Positions 1 through 9,237 of a stretch of DNA of 64,000 nucleotides are shown one piece after another; position 1 is the first letter of the stretch, and every line of letters begins with the position of its first letter. The DNA is from Pseudomonas abietaniphila (GTDB lineage: Bacteria; Pseudomonadota; Gammaproteobacteria; Pseudomonadales; Pseudomonadaceae). The stretch is taken from contig NZ_CP155619.1 of the NCBI RefSeq assembly GCF_039697315.1, positions 1,364,001-1,428,000 on the forward strand. The letters run 5' to 3'. The notes below the pieces were generated by a model that ran no database searches, had not been told where the DNA came from, and was given only the letters and a program-made list of their open reading frames with translations. Both the position numbers and the translations under genes were made by a program.

Positions 1-360
1 ATGGATTTCGTGCCCATCGAGTGGACGCCCGGTCGGTTCGTCTTTCAAGGCACACCCGGTCCACAGCACTACAACCCGCTCGGCAGCGTTCACGGCGGCT
101 ATGCCGCCACCCTCCTCGACTCGTGCATGGGTTGCTCGATCCACACCCGGCTGAACAAAGGCCAGGGCTACACCACCCTCGACCTGCGCATCAGCTACAT
201 CCGGGCGCTGACCAACAAGACGGGTCCGATACGCGCCGAAGGCACGGTGGTGCACCTGGGCCGTTCCACCGCGCTGGCTGAAGGCAGGATCTATGACGCC
301 GAAGGCCGTCTGTACGCGACCGGCACCACCACCTGCATGATCCTCGACATGAACCGCTGA
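1..360 (+). CDS. PaaI-type hotdog-fold thioesterase, probably 5'-truncated
   Basis: The 119 visible residues form a hotdog-fold acyl-CoA thioesterase of the PaaI/4HBT group. The HGG motif of the family is seen (GSVHGGYAATLLD, about residues 28-40), followed by the usual strand pattern TTLDLRISYIRAL and the C-terminal stretch ATGTTTCMIL. Family members are about 140-160 residues, so the ATG at base 1 is probably an internal Met and the true start lies outside the window. The gene ends 37 bases before the thiolase gene on the same strand, which suggests joint transcription and a role in acyl-CoA turnover. The substrate cannot be read from the sequence. Confidence 0.8.
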   Translation: MDFVPIEWTPGRFVFQGTPGPQHYNPLGSVHGGYAATLLDSCMGCSIHTRLNKGQGYTTLDLRISYIRALTNKTGPIRAEGTVVHLGRSTALAEGRIYDAEGRLYATGTTTCMILDMNR

Positions 361-397
361 TCGTAACCGACTGCCCACGACCACCTGGAGAATCGCC

Positions 398-1540
398 ATG
401 CAACCCGCCACTGCCTCGATCGTCATTGCCGGCTATGCCCGGTCGCCGTTTCACTTCGCCAAAAAAGGCGGCCTGATCAACCTGCGTCCCGACGACCTCG
501 CTGCGCAAGTGCTCAAAGGCCTGGTCGACAAGCTGGACCTTGACCCCGCCGCGCTTGAGGACGTCATCATGGGCTGCGCCTATCCCGAAGCCGAACAGGG
601 CATGAACATCGCCCGCATCGCCAGCTTCCGCGCAGGCTTTCCCGAGACGCTGGGTGGCGCGACCATCAACCGCTTCTGCGGCTCTTCGATGAGTTCGGTG
701 CATTACGCAGCCGGGCAAATCATGCTCGGCGCGGGGGATGCGTTTCTCTGTGCGGGCGTCGAATCCATGACCCGCGTGCCCATGGGCGGCTTCAACATTT
801 CACCCAATCCAACCCTGATGCAGGACATGCCGCAGGTGTACATGCCCATGGGTCTGACCGCCGAAGAAGTCGCCAAGCGCTTCGACATCAGCCGCAGCGA
901 ACAGGAAGCCATGGCCGTTGACTCCCACGCCAAAGCAGCCAATGCCCGTGAGCGAAGCTTCTTCGTCGATGAAATCGTACCGGTGACGACACCCGACGGC
1001 GTGGTCGGCGAAGACGGCTGCATCCGACCCGGCACCAGCCTGGAAGGTCTTGCGGGGCTGAAGCCTGCCTTCGGCGGCACGGTCACGGCGGGCACGGCTT
1101 CACCCTTGACCGACGGCAGTGCGGCGGTGCTCGTCTGCACCGAGGACTTCGCGCGCACGCATGGCCTGGAGATTCTGGCGCGCATCAAAGGCGTCGCGGT
1201 GGCTGGTTGCCCACCTGAAATCATGGGCATGGGCCCGGTTTACGCCACTCGCAAACTGCTGCAGCGCGCCGGTTTGAGCATTGCCGACATCGATCTGGTG
1301 GAGATCAACGAAGCCTTCGCCAGCCAGTCCATTGCGTGTGTGCGGGAGCTGGGTCTGGACATGGCGAAGGTCAATCTGGACGGTGGCGCGATGGCGATGG
1401 GTCACCCGCTGGGCGCGACAGGCGCACGGATCACGGGCAAGGCGGCGTCGTTGCTCAAGCGCCAGGGTGGCCGTTATGCGGTGGCGACCCAGTGCATCGC
1501 GGGTGGTCAGGGCATTGCGACGTTGCTTGAGGCGGTTTGA
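398..1540 (+). CDS. Thiolase family acetyl-CoA acyltransferase
   Basis: This 380-residue protein is a complete thiolase, which cleaves or condenses 3-oxoacyl-CoA and acetyl-CoA. The nucleophilic Cys is at about residue 94 (NRFCGSS). NEAFA lies near residue 303, the conserved [10 protein letters not shown] with its catalytic His near 336, and the second catalytic Cys near 366 (CIAGGQG). GGAG precedes the ATG at a normal distance. It follows a thioesterase gene. No fadB partner is adjacent, so this is more likely an accessory degradative or acetoacetyl-CoA-type thiolase than FadA of the FadBA complex. The family is certain; the substrate is not. Confidence 0.9.
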   Translation: MQPATASIVIAGYARSPFHFAKKGGLINLRPDDLAAQVLKGLVDKLDLDPAALEDVIMGCAYPEAEQGMNIARIASFRAGFPETLGGATINRFCGSSMSSVHYAAGQIMLGAGDAFLCAGVESMTRVPMGGFNISPNPTLMQDMPQVYMPMGLTAEEVAKRFDISRSEQEAMAVDSHAKAANARERSFFVDEIVPVTTPDGVVGEDGCIRPGTSLEGLAGLKPAFGGTVTAGTASPLTDGSAAVLVCTEDFARTHGLEILARIKGVAVAGCPPEIMGMGPVYATRKLLQRAGLSIADIDLVEINEAFASQSIACVRELGLDMAKVNLDGGAMAMGHPLGATGARITGKAASLLKRQGGRYAVATQCIAGGQGIATLLEAV

Positions 1541-1580
1541 TGTTTTCCGTCAGGTCGATTGTCTGCGCCTGATAACTCTT

Positions 1581-1642
1581 TCGCGGGCAAGCGCGCTCCT
1601 ACAGCTGATCGCATTCTCCGGTGGGAGTGAGCTTGCTCGCGA
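1581..1642. repeat. REP-type imperfect inverted pair
   Basis: Two 22-base arms (1581-1602 and 1621-1642) are imperfectly complementary. They carry the GGGCAAGC/GCTTGC and CTCC/GGAG cores found elsewhere in the window (19432-19527, 10867-10893, 56509-56530). This is the common Pseudomonas repetitive extragenic palindrome architecture. It sits in the 267-base gap between the thiolase gene and dkgB. Confidence 0.7.
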
Positions 1643-1819
1643 TGACGGCGGAACATCCCCCGCTTAACCCGACTGAACGAACCCGACTGATAGCTGCCCC
1701 AATCTCCACTGCATTCATGATTCCCGGTCAAAACTCCCTTTCCGATCCCCCGGTTTTTCCGCAGGGATCGAATCGGGATACTGGGCTTCAGATTTCTACC
1801 CTTCGCAATGGAGAACCCC

Positions 1820-2623
1820 ATGACTGTTCCTGCATTTGGCCTTGGCACCTTCCGATTGAAAGACCAGGTCGTCATCGACTCGGTCAGCAACGGCCTGGAC
1901 CTGGGTTATCGCGTTATCGACACTGCGCAGATCTATGGCAACGAGGCCGAAGTCGGCCAGGCCATCGCCCAAAGCGGTATTGCGCGAGACCAGTTGTACA
2001 TCACGACCAAGATCTGGACTGATCACTACGCCGCCGACAAGCTGATCCCGAGCCTGAAGGAAAGTCTGGCGAAGCTGAAAACCGACTACGTCGACCTGAC
2101 GCTGATTCACTGGCCATCGCCGCAAGGCAAGGTGCCGGTCGCCGAGTTCATGGGCGCGCTGTTGGAGGCGAAGAAGCAAGGCCTGACGCGCGAAATCGGC
2201 ATCTCCAACTTCACCGTGGCATTGATGAAAGAAGCGATCGAAGCGGTTGGCGCCGAGAACATCGCCACCAACCAGATCGAACTGCACCCGTACCTGCAAA
2301 ACCGCACCGTGGCAGAGTTTGCCCAGCAACATGGGATCAAGATCACCTCGTACATGACCTTGGCGTATGGCGAAGTGCTGAAAGACCCGGTGATCCAGCA
2401 GATCGCCCAGCGCCATCAAGCCACCCCGGCACAGGTGACACTCGCCTGGGCGATGCAGTTGGGTTACGCGGTGATCCCATCCTCAACCAAACGCGCCAAT
2501 CTGGAGAGCAACCTCAAGGCAGTGGACCTGAAACTGACCGACGAAGACATGGCGCAGATCGCCGGCCTGGATCGCGGCCATCGCCTGACCAGCCCGGCCA
2601 GTCTGGCGCCGCATTGGGATTGA
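1820..2623 (+). CDS. dkgB: Aldo/keto reductase, 2,5-diketo-D-gluconate reductase B type
   Basis: The 267-residue product follows E. coli DkgB closely from its first residues ([12 protein letters not shown]) to its last. DkgB is a cytosolic NADPH-dependent reductase of 2,5-diketo-D-gluconate and small aldehydes such as methylglyoxal. The AKR elements are visible: DTAQIYGNE with catalytic Asp and Tyr, ITTKIW with the Lys, LIHWPSP with the His, and the cofactor segment [13 protein letters not shown]. The frame also opens at ATG 1808, but GGAGA at 1810-1814 lies five bases before ATG 1820, and that start matches the family N-terminus. It appears monocistronic. Confidence 0.93.
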   Translation: MTVPAFGLGTFRLKDQVVIDSVSNGLDLGYRVIDTAQIYGNEAEVGQAIAQSGIARDQLYITTKIWTDHYAADKLIPSLKESLAKLKTDYVDLTLIHWPSPQGKVPVAEFMGALLEAKKQGLTREIGISNFTVALMKEAIEAVGAENIATNQIELHPYLQNRTVAEFAQQHGIKITSYMTLAYGEVLKDPVIQQIAQRHQATPAQVTLAWAMQLGYAVIPSSTKRANLESNLKAVDLKLTDEDMAQIAGLDRGHRLTSPASLAPHWD

Positions 2624-2774
2624 TCGAGCAACTTCGCCACTCTTGATACTGCTCGGGTGACCGTGACTCGGAGGCGTCTGACCCGCACGGTCACCTCGGC
2701 AACCCATCTCGCTCATGCGCCCCGTAACAATGCACCCGAACCATAATCAGGCACTTGCGTAACATCCTCAAAAA

Positions 2775-2800
2775 ATTGGTTCGCCCACTCCCGAACCAAT
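2775..2800. promoter_or_regulatory. Perfect inverted repeat upstream of the GntR/ABC operon, putative operator
   Basis: ATTGGTTCG (2775-2783) and CGAACCAAT (2792-2800) form a perfect 9-bp inverted repeat with an 8-base spacer. AACCAA-type motifs recur in the same 381-base gap: GAACCAACG near 2816, and CCAAT/ATTGG arms at 2904-2908 and 2913-2917. FadR-type GntR proteins bind short palindromes with TGGT/ACCA cores, and the gene downstream encodes such a protein. The assignment as an autoregulatory operator is inference. The rest of 2624-3004 shows no gene. Confidence 0.5.
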
Positions 2801-3004
2801 GTCACGTCATCCGCTGAACCAACGTTCCGAACCTTTGACGATTGGCCCAGAACCTCACGCCACCTGACATCCTGACGTCCTCATCGTGCTTTCAAACAGT
2901 GAACCAATTTCCATTGGCATCGCTATTGCACTCATCCCTGCATCGTTGCTTGCGGCTCTCGCTGCCAGCGGCCCTCTGTTTTCATCCTGTCACGAGAGAC
3001 CAAG

Positions 3005-3742
3005 ATGGAAAGGTTCGAGACTGATGCGCTCCACGACAACTCGTCGAAAATGGCCCTGGATGCGCTGCGTCAGATGGTGGCGCAACACGCGGCATTTCCC
3101 CAGCGTGCACTGCCGACCGAGCGTGAACTGGCGGTGGATTTCGGTGTAAGCCGCCGAGCGATTCGCCGGGCGCTGGCGGTGCTGGAGGCTGAAGGGCAGA
3201 TCTGGCGCCGGCAAGGCAAAGGCACGTTTGTCGGTCCGACGCCACCCAGTGCGTCGATGAGTTTTGCCAAGCTGTCGAGCCGGACCAATTTCAGCGAGGT
3301 CATGGAAGCGCGCCTCTATCTGGAGCCTGCGCTGGCATCCCTGGCCGCGCTGCGCGCCAACGGCGAACAGATGGCAATCCTGCGTCGCCTGGCCGAACGC
3401 ACCGAGCGCCAGCAGCACGCGACCGAAATCGACGCCGAAGGCATCGAACTGTGGGACAGCGCGCTGCATCGCGGGATCGCCGAAGCGGCAGGCAATCGAC
3501 TGATGCTCGACATCTTCGAAATGCTCGACGCCATTCGCCTCGACCCCGCCTGGCGAGACCTGCGTCAGCGCGCACGCAATGCCGATCGCCTGGACACCTA
3601 CAGCCACGATCACGACGACATCGTCAGCGCCATCGAAACCCGTGACCCGATCAAGGCCGCCACCGCCATGCGCGGGCATCTGCGTGCGCTGCAGCAGGCG
3701 CTGAACAACGTCATCCAACAAGACCTTGAGGCCAGCGTATGA
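3005..3742 (+). CDS. GntR-family (FadR subfamily) transcriptional regulator
   Basis: The 245-residue protein has an N-terminal winged helix-turn-helix ([20 protein letters not shown], about residues 37-56, then the GKGTFVG wing) and an all-helical FCD ligand-binding domain. It is the first gene of the run, and its stop overlaps the next start by ATGA, so it is translationally coupled to the ABC importer it probably controls. The inverted repeat at 2775-2800 is a candidate site for autoregulation. An internal ATG at 3050 is possible, but GAGAG stands just before 3005. The effector is unknown; a peptide or amino-acid derivative is a reasonable guess from context. Confidence 0.9.
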   Translation: MERFETDALHDNSSKMALDALRQMVAQHAAFPQRALPTERELAVDFGVSRRAIRRALAVLEAEGQIWRRQGKGTFVGPTPPSASMSFAKLSSRTNFSEVMEARLYLEPALASLAALRANGEQMAILRRLAERTERQQHATEIDAEGIELWDSALHRGIAEAAGNRLMLDIFEMLDAIRLDPAWRDLRQRARNADRLDTYSHDHDDIVSAIETRDPIKAATAMRGHLRALQQALNNVIQQDLEASV

Positions 3743-4728
3743 GCAGCAATCCGATACTCGGCGTCAGCGACCTCACCGTGCGTTTCAACGAGGCGCCGGC
3801 CAACGTGGTCGATGGCGTTTCCTTCTCCATACAACCCGGCAAGACCTTGGCCATCGTCGGCGAGTCCGGTTGCGGCAAGAGCGTAACGTCGATGGCGTTG
3901 ATGGGCCTGCTGCCCGACACCGCCACCGTCACCGCCAGCGCTTCCACCCTGCTCGACGAGCCTTTGCTCGGCATGTCCGATGAACGTTTGCTGGACGTGC
4001 GCGGCAACCGCATGGCGATGATTTTCCAGGAGCCGATGACCTCGCTCAACCCGGTGTTCACCATCGGCGATCAGATCGCTGAAAGTGTCATCCGTCATCA
4101 AGGCTTGTCTGCCAGCGCCGCCCGGCAGCGCGCACTGGAGATGCTGGAAAAGGTCCGAGTGCCCGACGCTGCTCAGCGCCTGAACGCCTATCCCCATGAA
4201 CTCTCTGGCGGCATGCGTCAGCGCGCGATGATCGCGATGGCGCTGGCCAACGATCCGGCGTTGATTATCGCCGACGAGCCCACCACCGCGCTGGACGTCA
4301 CCATTCAGGCGCAGATCCTTTCTCTGGTCGCCAGCCTGCAAGCGGAGACCGGTACCTCGATGATCCTCATCACTCACGACCTCGGGGTGGTCGCCGAAGT
4401 CGCCGACGAGGTGATGGTGATGTACGCCGGTCGCGTCGTCGAAAGCGGCTCGGTGAAGACGCTGTTCGACGATCCGCAGCACCCGTACACCATCGGCCTG
4501 ATGGGCTCGATGCCGTCGGTCGGGCCTCGCGAGGGACGTCTGGCGACGATTCACGGCCGCGTTCCCACGCCCGCGGAAATGCCCAGCGGTTGCCGCTTTG
4601 CCAGCCGCTGCCCGTTCGTGATTCCAGCCTGTCGCGAAGCCCGTCCGCCGCTGCTGGAAATCTCGGAAGGTCATTTCGCCGCCTGCATTCGTGCGCCACT
4701 TGAACAGCACCTGGGAGTCAGCGCATGA
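3739..4728 (+). CDS. Peptide ABC importer ATP-binding protein (DppD type)
   Basis: This 329-residue ATPase has Walker A GESGCGKS near residue 42, the signature LSGGMRQR near 155, and Walker [13 protein letters not shown] near 175. The C-terminal extension has the Cys pattern CRFASRCPF typical of oligopeptide/dipeptide ATPases, in which related Cys clusters hold an Fe-S centre. It would energise import together with the second ATPase just downstream. It overlaps both neighbours by ATGA junctions, so the first three genes and the binding protein form one translational chain. The substrate class (peptides, possibly gamma-glutamyl compounds) is inferred from the GGT gene at the end of the operon. 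Confidence 0.93.
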   Translation: MSSNPILGVSDLTVRFNEAPANVVDGVSFSIQPGKTLAIVGESGCGKSVTSMALMGLLPDTATVTASASTLLDEPLLGMSDERLLDVRGNRMAMIFQEPMTSLNPVFTIGDQIAESVIRHQGLSASAARQRALEMLEKVRVPDAAQRLNAYPHELSGGMRQRAMIAMALANDPALIIADEPTTALDVTIQAQILSLVASLQAETGTSMILITHDLGVVAEVADEVMVMYAGRVVESGSVKTLFDDPQHPYTIGLMGSMPSVGPREGRLATIHGRVPTPAEMPSGCRFASRCPFVIPACREARPPLLEISEGHFAACIRAPLEQHLGVSA

Positions 4729-5846
4729 ACCCGTCGCAGAACGAAATCCTCGACGCTGCATCGCCGGAAAAACCGATTCTGGAAAGCATCGCGGTCAGCA
4801 AACATTTCCACAGTGAAACCGGCTTGTTTCAACGCAAGAAACCGCCTGTGCAAGCCGTCAACGAAGTCTCGCTGGCCGTGCGCCGTGGCGAAACGCTGGC
4901 GTTGGTAGGCGAGTCCGGTTCAGGCAAATCGACGTTGGGCCGTGTGCTGTTGAACCTGCTCAAACCCACGGCCGGGGACGTGATCTACGAGGGTCGCAAT
5001 CTGGGAAATCTGCCCGCCGACAAACTGCGCCAGGTGCGTCGCGACCTGCAGATCATTTTTCAGGACCCGTTCGCTTCCCTGAACCCGCGCATGAACGTCG
5101 AATCGATCATCGGCGAGCCGATCTGGCTGCACCGCGACGACAGCCGCAGTGCGCGTCAGGACAAGGTCGCCGAGCTGCTGCGCACGGTCGGGTTGGCACC
5201 TGAACACGGCACTCGTTTTCCTCACGAGTTTTCCGGCGGCCAGCGGCAGCGCATCGGCATCGCGCGTGCCCTGGCGTCCGAGCCACGTCTGATCCTCGGC
5301 GACGAACCGGTGTCGGCGCTGGACGTGTCGGTGCAGGCGCAAGTGGTCAACCTGCTCGAAGACCTCAAGCATCAGTTCGGCCTGACCTTGCTGATCGTCG
5401 CCCACGGTCTGGCGGTGATTCGCCACATGAGCGACCGGGTCGCGGTGATGTACCTCGGGGAAATCGTCGAGCTGGCGCCGGTGAACGCGCTGTTCGAAAC
5501 GCCTTTTCATCCCTACACCCAGGCGCTGATGGCCGCTGTGCCCGTCAGCCACCCTGACTTGCGCCGCCCTCGCCCGCTGCTCGGCGGCGACATGCCAAGC
5601 CCGAGCAAGCCGCCGTCCGGTTGCCGTTTTCATACCCGTTGCCCCCACGCCAGGCCGCTGTGCCGTGAGCTCAAACCGGCATTCGAAACCGTCGAAGCGG
5701 GACGTCAGGTCGCCTGCCATTACTGGCGCGAGATCGCCAACGCTGGCGCCGGTTCGCTGATCGTACCGACGCCCAGCGCCGCCTACAGCCAACGCCTGAA
5801 TTTGTTCAAAAGCCATCAAGCCCTTTCTCTGGAGAGTCAGCCATGA
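4725..5846 (+). CDS. Peptide ABC importer ATP-binding protein (DppF type)
   Basis: The second ATPase of the pair has 373 residues. Walker A GESGSGKST is near residue 62, signature FSGGQRQR near 169, Walker B LILGDEPVSALD near 188, and a C-terminal Cys-containing segment (CRFHTRCPHARPLC) follows. DppD/DppF-type ATPases work as heterodimers under the two permeases. It is longer than a typical DppF (about 330) because of a C-terminal tail of roughly 35 residues of unknown role. It starts at the ATGA overlap with the previous gene and ends in an ATGA overlap with the binding-protein gene. Confidence 0.93.
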   Translation: MNPSQNEILDAASPEKPILESIAVSKHFHSETGLFQRKKPPVQAVNEVSLAVRRGETLALVGESGSGKSTLGRVLLNLLKPTAGDVIYEGRNLGNLPADKLRQVRRDLQIIFQDPFASLNPRMNVESIIGEPIWLHRDDSRSARQDKVAELLRTVGLAPEHGTRFPHEFSGGQRQRIGIARALASEPRLILGDEPVSALDVSVQAQVVNLLEDLKHQFGLTLLIVAHGLAVIRHMSDRVAVMYLGEIVELAPVNALFETPFHPYTQALMAAVPVSHPDLRRPRPLLGGDMPSPSKPPSGCRFHTRCPHARPLCRELKPAFETVEAGRQVACHYWREIANAGAGSLIVPTPSAAYSQRLNLFKSHQALSLESQP

Positions 5847-7342
5847 AGTTCGCCCACCTGATGACAACCACGTTGTTGCTGCTCGCTGCGAATGCGGCTG
5901 TCGCCGACACCACGCTGCGCATCGGCATTCAGGACGACCCTGACGTGCTCGACCCGCATCGCTCGCGCACCTATTCCGGCCGCCTGGTGTACACCGCGCT
6001 GTGCGACAAGCTGGTGGACATCAGCCCGGACCTGACCTACGTGCCGCAACTGGCGACCGCTTGGAACTGGAGCGAAGATGGCAAGACCCTGACCATGACC
6101 CTGCGCGACGGTGTGACCTTCCAGGACGGCGAAGTGTTCGACGCGGCCGCCGTGAAGTTCAACCTGGACCGCGCACGCACCCTGCCCGACTCCTTGCGCA
6201 AGAGCGAACTGTCGTCGGTGGAAAGCGTTGACGTGATCGACGCAAAAACCGTGGCGATCAAGGTCAGGCAACCCGACGCCACGCTGATTTCGCAGCTGTC
6301 AGACCGCGCCGGAATGATGCTGGCGCCCAAAGCGTCGGCGACCGATGTCGGCTCAAAACCGGTGTGCTCAGGCCCCTACAAATTCGTCCAGCGGGTGCAG
6401 CAGGACCGCATCGTGCTGGAGCGTTTCGACAACTACTGGAACAAGCAGGCGTACCACTTCGACAAGGTGATTTTCCTGCCGATTCCTGACACTTCCGTAC
6501 GCCTGGCCAACTTGCGTTCGGGGGATCTGGACATCATCGAACGCGTCGCTCCGACCGACGTGAAGACCGCCAAGGCCGACAGCCACGTGCAAGTGTTCAG
6601 CACACCGGGGCTGGGTTACATGCAGCTGATGTACAACACCAACAACGGCGACAAGGCCAACAACCCGCTGGGCAAGGACAAGCGCGTACGAAAGGCGTTC
6701 GAGCTGGCCATCGACCGCGATGCGATCAATCAGGTGGTGTTCGAAGGCCTGTACGCGCCCAGCGCGCAGCCGTTTCCGAAAAGCAGTCCTTACTACGACA
6801 AGGACCTGCCGATCCCAGCCCGCGATGTCGAGGCCAGCAAGAAACTGCTGACTGAAGCTGGCGTGAAAACACCGGTCAATGTCGAGCTGAAAGTCGCCAA
6901 CAACCCGATCGCACAGCAGGTCGGCCAGATCATTCAGGCCATGGCCGAAGAGGCCGGTTTCAAGGTCAATCTGATCGCCACCGAATACGCGACATTGCTC
7001 AGCGAACAGCAGGCCGGCAACTTCCAGATCGGCATGAGTGCCTGGTCCGGCCGTCCCGATCCGGATGGCGACATCCATCAGTTCGTGACCTGCAAGGGCG
7101 GCCAGAACGACGGCCATTTCTGCGACCCGAAACTCGACGAATTGCTGAACAAGGCCCGCACCGTGAACGACCAGGTGCAGCGTCAGGCGCTGTACTTCGA
7201 AGCCCTGCGCCTGCTCGCCGAGGACGTGCCGACCAGCTACCTGTACTTCGATCCGCGCATCATCGCCATGCGCAGCAACCTGACCGGTTTCGTGCCGAAC
7301 CCCGATGGCCTGATCCGCCTGAACAACGTCGCCTTCAAATGA
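5843..7342 (+). CDS. Periplasmic peptide-binding protein of the ABC importer (SBP family 5)
   Basis: The 499-residue protein opens with a Sec signal peptide (MKFAHLMTTTLLLLAANAAVA, cut before DTTLRIG). A full family-5 solute-binding domain follows, as in DppA, OppA and GsiB. The N-terminal DDPDVLDPHRS and YTALCDKLV segments and the C-terminal YLYFDPRIIAM are characteristic. There is no lipobox, so it should be a soluble periplasmic receptor. The start overlaps the upstream ATPase gene. A 43-base gap with a weak hairpin separates it from the permease genes. Ligand identity is unknown; peptides, nickel chelates and glutathione are all known ligands of this family. Confidence 0.92.
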   Translation: MKFAHLMTTTLLLLAANAAVADTTLRIGIQDDPDVLDPHRSRTYSGRLVYTALCDKLVDISPDLTYVPQLATAWNWSEDGKTLTMTLRDGVTFQDGEVFDAAAVKFNLDRARTLPDSLRKSELSSVESVDVIDAKTVAIKVRQPDATLISQLSDRAGMMLAPKASATDVGSKPVCSGPYKFVQRVQQDRIVLERFDNYWNKQAYHFDKVIFLPIPDTSVRLANLRSGDLDIIERVAPTDVKTAKADSHVQVFSTPGLGYMQLMYNTNNGDKANNPLGKDKRVRKAFELAIDRDAINQVVFEGLYAPSAQPFPKSSPYYDKDLPIPARDVEASKKLLTEAGVKTPVNVELKVANNPIAQQVGQIIQAMAEEAGFKVNLIATEYATLLSEQQAGNFQIGMSAWSGRPDPDGDIHQFVTCKGGQNDGHFCDPKLDELLNKARTVNDQVQRQALYFEALRLLAEDVPTSYLYFDPRIIAMRSNLTGFVPNPDGLIRLNNVAFK

Positions 7343-7385
7343 TCACGGCCCCTGTGGATAACCGCTTCGGCCGCGAGGAATCGCC

Positions 7386-8330
7386 ATGCTGATTTTCATT
7401 CTGCGACGCTTGCTCAGCGCCATTCCGACGCTGATCCTGGTCTCGCTGTTCGTCTTCACCCTGCAAAAGCTGCTGCCGGGCGATCCGGTGCAAGCCATGG
7501 CGGGCGAAGAGCGCGACCCGGCGGTGATGGAATACCTGCGTGAAAAATACCGGCTCAACGACCCGGTTCCGCTGCAGTACGTTCACTGGGTCGGCAACGT
7601 GCTGCAAGGAGATTTCGGCACGTCGCTGCGCACCGAACAGCCGGTGACCACGCTGCTCGCGTCCAAGCTACCGGTGACCCTCGAGCTCGCGGTGCTGGCG
7701 TTGATCATCGCGCTGCTGATCGGCATTCCCACCGGGGTGATCTCTGCGGTGCGCAAAGGCACTGCGACGGATTACGCGGCCAACGTGTTTGCCTTGTCGG
7801 GGATCTCCATTCCGCACTTCTGGCTGGGGATTCTGTTGATCATGATCTTCGCCGTGAAGCTGCAATGGCTGCCCGCCTCGGGCTTCGTGCCGCTGGGTGA
7901 AGACCTTGGGCAGAACCTCAAGACCCTGATCCTGCCCGCCTTCGTGCTCGGCGCCGGATTGTCTGGCGTGCTGATGCGCCACACCCGAAGCGCCATGCTC
8001 GAAGTGCTGCGCGCCGATTACGTCCGTACGGCGCGGGCCAAGGGTCTGTTCCCGCGCACGGTGATTCTCAAGCACGCGTTGCGCAATGCATTGATGCCCA
8101 TCGTCACCCTGACCACCCTGCTGTTTGGCGAGTTGCTCGGCGGCGCGGTGCTGACCGAACAAGTGTTCAGCATCCCGGGCTTCGGCAAGATGATTGTCGA
8201 TGCCGTGTTCAACCGCGACTACGCCGTGGTGCAAGGCGTGGTGCTGTGCGTGGCCATCGGTTTCCTGTTGCTGAACCTGCTGGCCGACGTGCTGTACCGC
8301 CTGATCAATCCACGTCTGAGGACGGCCTGA
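7386..8330 (+). CDS. Peptide ABC importer permease (DppB type)
   Basis: This 314-residue inner-membrane protein has the DppB/OppB layout: an N-terminal helix (LIFILRRLLSAIPTLILVSL), a periplasmic segment containing LLPGDPVQAMAG, and five further membrane helices. The cytoplasmic EAA loop (RTARAKGLFPRTVILKHALR, about residues 216-235) contacts the ATPases. It overlaps the next gene by ATGA, so the two permeases should be made in equal amounts, as expected for a heterodimeric channel. Confidence 0.93.
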   Translation: MLIFILRRLLSAIPTLILVSLFVFTLQKLLPGDPVQAMAGEERDPAVMEYLREKYRLNDPVPLQYVHWVGNVLQGDFGTSLRTEQPVTTLLASKLPVTLELAVLALIIALLIGIPTGVISAVRKGTATDYAANVFALSGISIPHFWLGILLIMIFAVKLQWLPASGFVPLGEDLGQNLKTLILPAFVLGAGLSGVLMRHTRSAMLEVLRADYVRTARAKGLFPRTVILKHALRNALMPIVTLTTLLFGELLGGAVLTEQVFSIPGFGKMIVDAVFNRDYAVVQGVVLCVAIGFLLLNLLADVLYRLINPRLRTA

Positions 8331-9214
8331 TGACCTCGATTGCCGTTAATCCTGCAGTGCCCCACAAAGAACCGTTGAAGCCACGCACACGCTCGCCGTT
8401 CGTAAAGAAATTCCTCGCCAACAAGGGCGCGGTGATCGGCGCGGCGGTGTTGATCGTCTTCATCCTCGCCGCCCTGCTGGCGCCCTGGATTTCGCCCTTC
8501 GATCCTCTGAAAGCCAACTTCCTCGCGGTGCGAAAAGCGCCGTCGATGATGCACTGGCTGGGCACCGATGAACTGGGCCGCGACCTGTTTTCCCGCCTGC
8601 TGTGGGGCGCGCGCAGTTCACTGCTGGCCGGCGGTGTTTCCGTCGCCATCGCCATGATCATCGGCGTGCCGCTGGGTCTGCTGGCGGGCTACTTCGGCGG
8701 CAAGCTGGACGCCGTGATATCTCGCATCATGGAAGCGCTGTTGTCCTGCCCGTTTCTGGTGTTGGCGATTGCGCTGGGCGCGTTTCTCGGCCCGAGCCTG
8801 ACCAACGCGATGATCGCCATCGGCCTGTCGGCAATGCCGATTTTTTCCCGCCTGACCCGTGGTCAGGTGCTGGCGATCCGTCACGAGGATTACCTCGAAG
8901 GCGCGCGCGCCATCGGCCTGCCGGACCGCTGGATCATCCTGCGATACGTACTGCCCAACGTGCTCTCGCCCTTGGTGGTGCAGGCGACGCTGACCATTGC
9001 GTCGGCGATTCTGGCCGAAGCCAGTCTGTCGTTCCTCGGCCTGGGCCAACAACCGCCCTCGCCGTCCTGGGGCTCGATGCTCAATACCGCGAAAAACTTC
9101 ATGGAGCAGGCACCGTGGATGTCGATTGCGCCCGGCGTGGCGATCTACATCACGGTGCTGTGCTTCAACCTGCTGGGCGACGGGCTGCGTGACGCACTCG
9201 ACCCGAAAAGCTGA
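8330..9214 (+). CDS. Peptide ABC importer permease (DppC type)
   Basis: The start was set at ATG 8330, which overlaps the stop of the preceding permease gene (ATGA), giving 294 residues. The open frame reaches further upstream, but only inside dppB-type coding sequence. A cytoplasmic N-terminal tail with TRSPFVKKFLANKGAVIG leads into the first helix. The periplasmic segment contains HWLGTDELGRDLFSRLLWGAR, a hallmark of DppC/OppC. The EAA loop is EGARAIGLPDRWIILRYVLP (about residues 191-210). It pairs with the DppB-type permease. Confidence 0.93.
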   Translation: MTSIAVNPAVPHKEPLKPRTRSPFVKKFLANKGAVIGAAVLIVFILAALLAPWISPFDPLKANFLAVRKAPSMMHWLGTDELGRDLFSRLLWGARSSLLAGGVSVAIAMIIGVPLGLLAGYFGGKLDAVISRIMEALLSCPFLVLAIALGAFLGPSLTNAMIAIGLSAMPIFSRLTRGQVLAIRHEDYLEGARAIGLPDRWIILRYVLPNVLSPLVVQATLTIASAILAEASLSFLGLGQQPPSPSWGSMLNTAKNFMEQAPWMSIAPGVAIYITVLCFNLLGDGLRDALDPKS

Positions 9215-9237
9215 TCAACTGCCGAAGAGAGTCATTC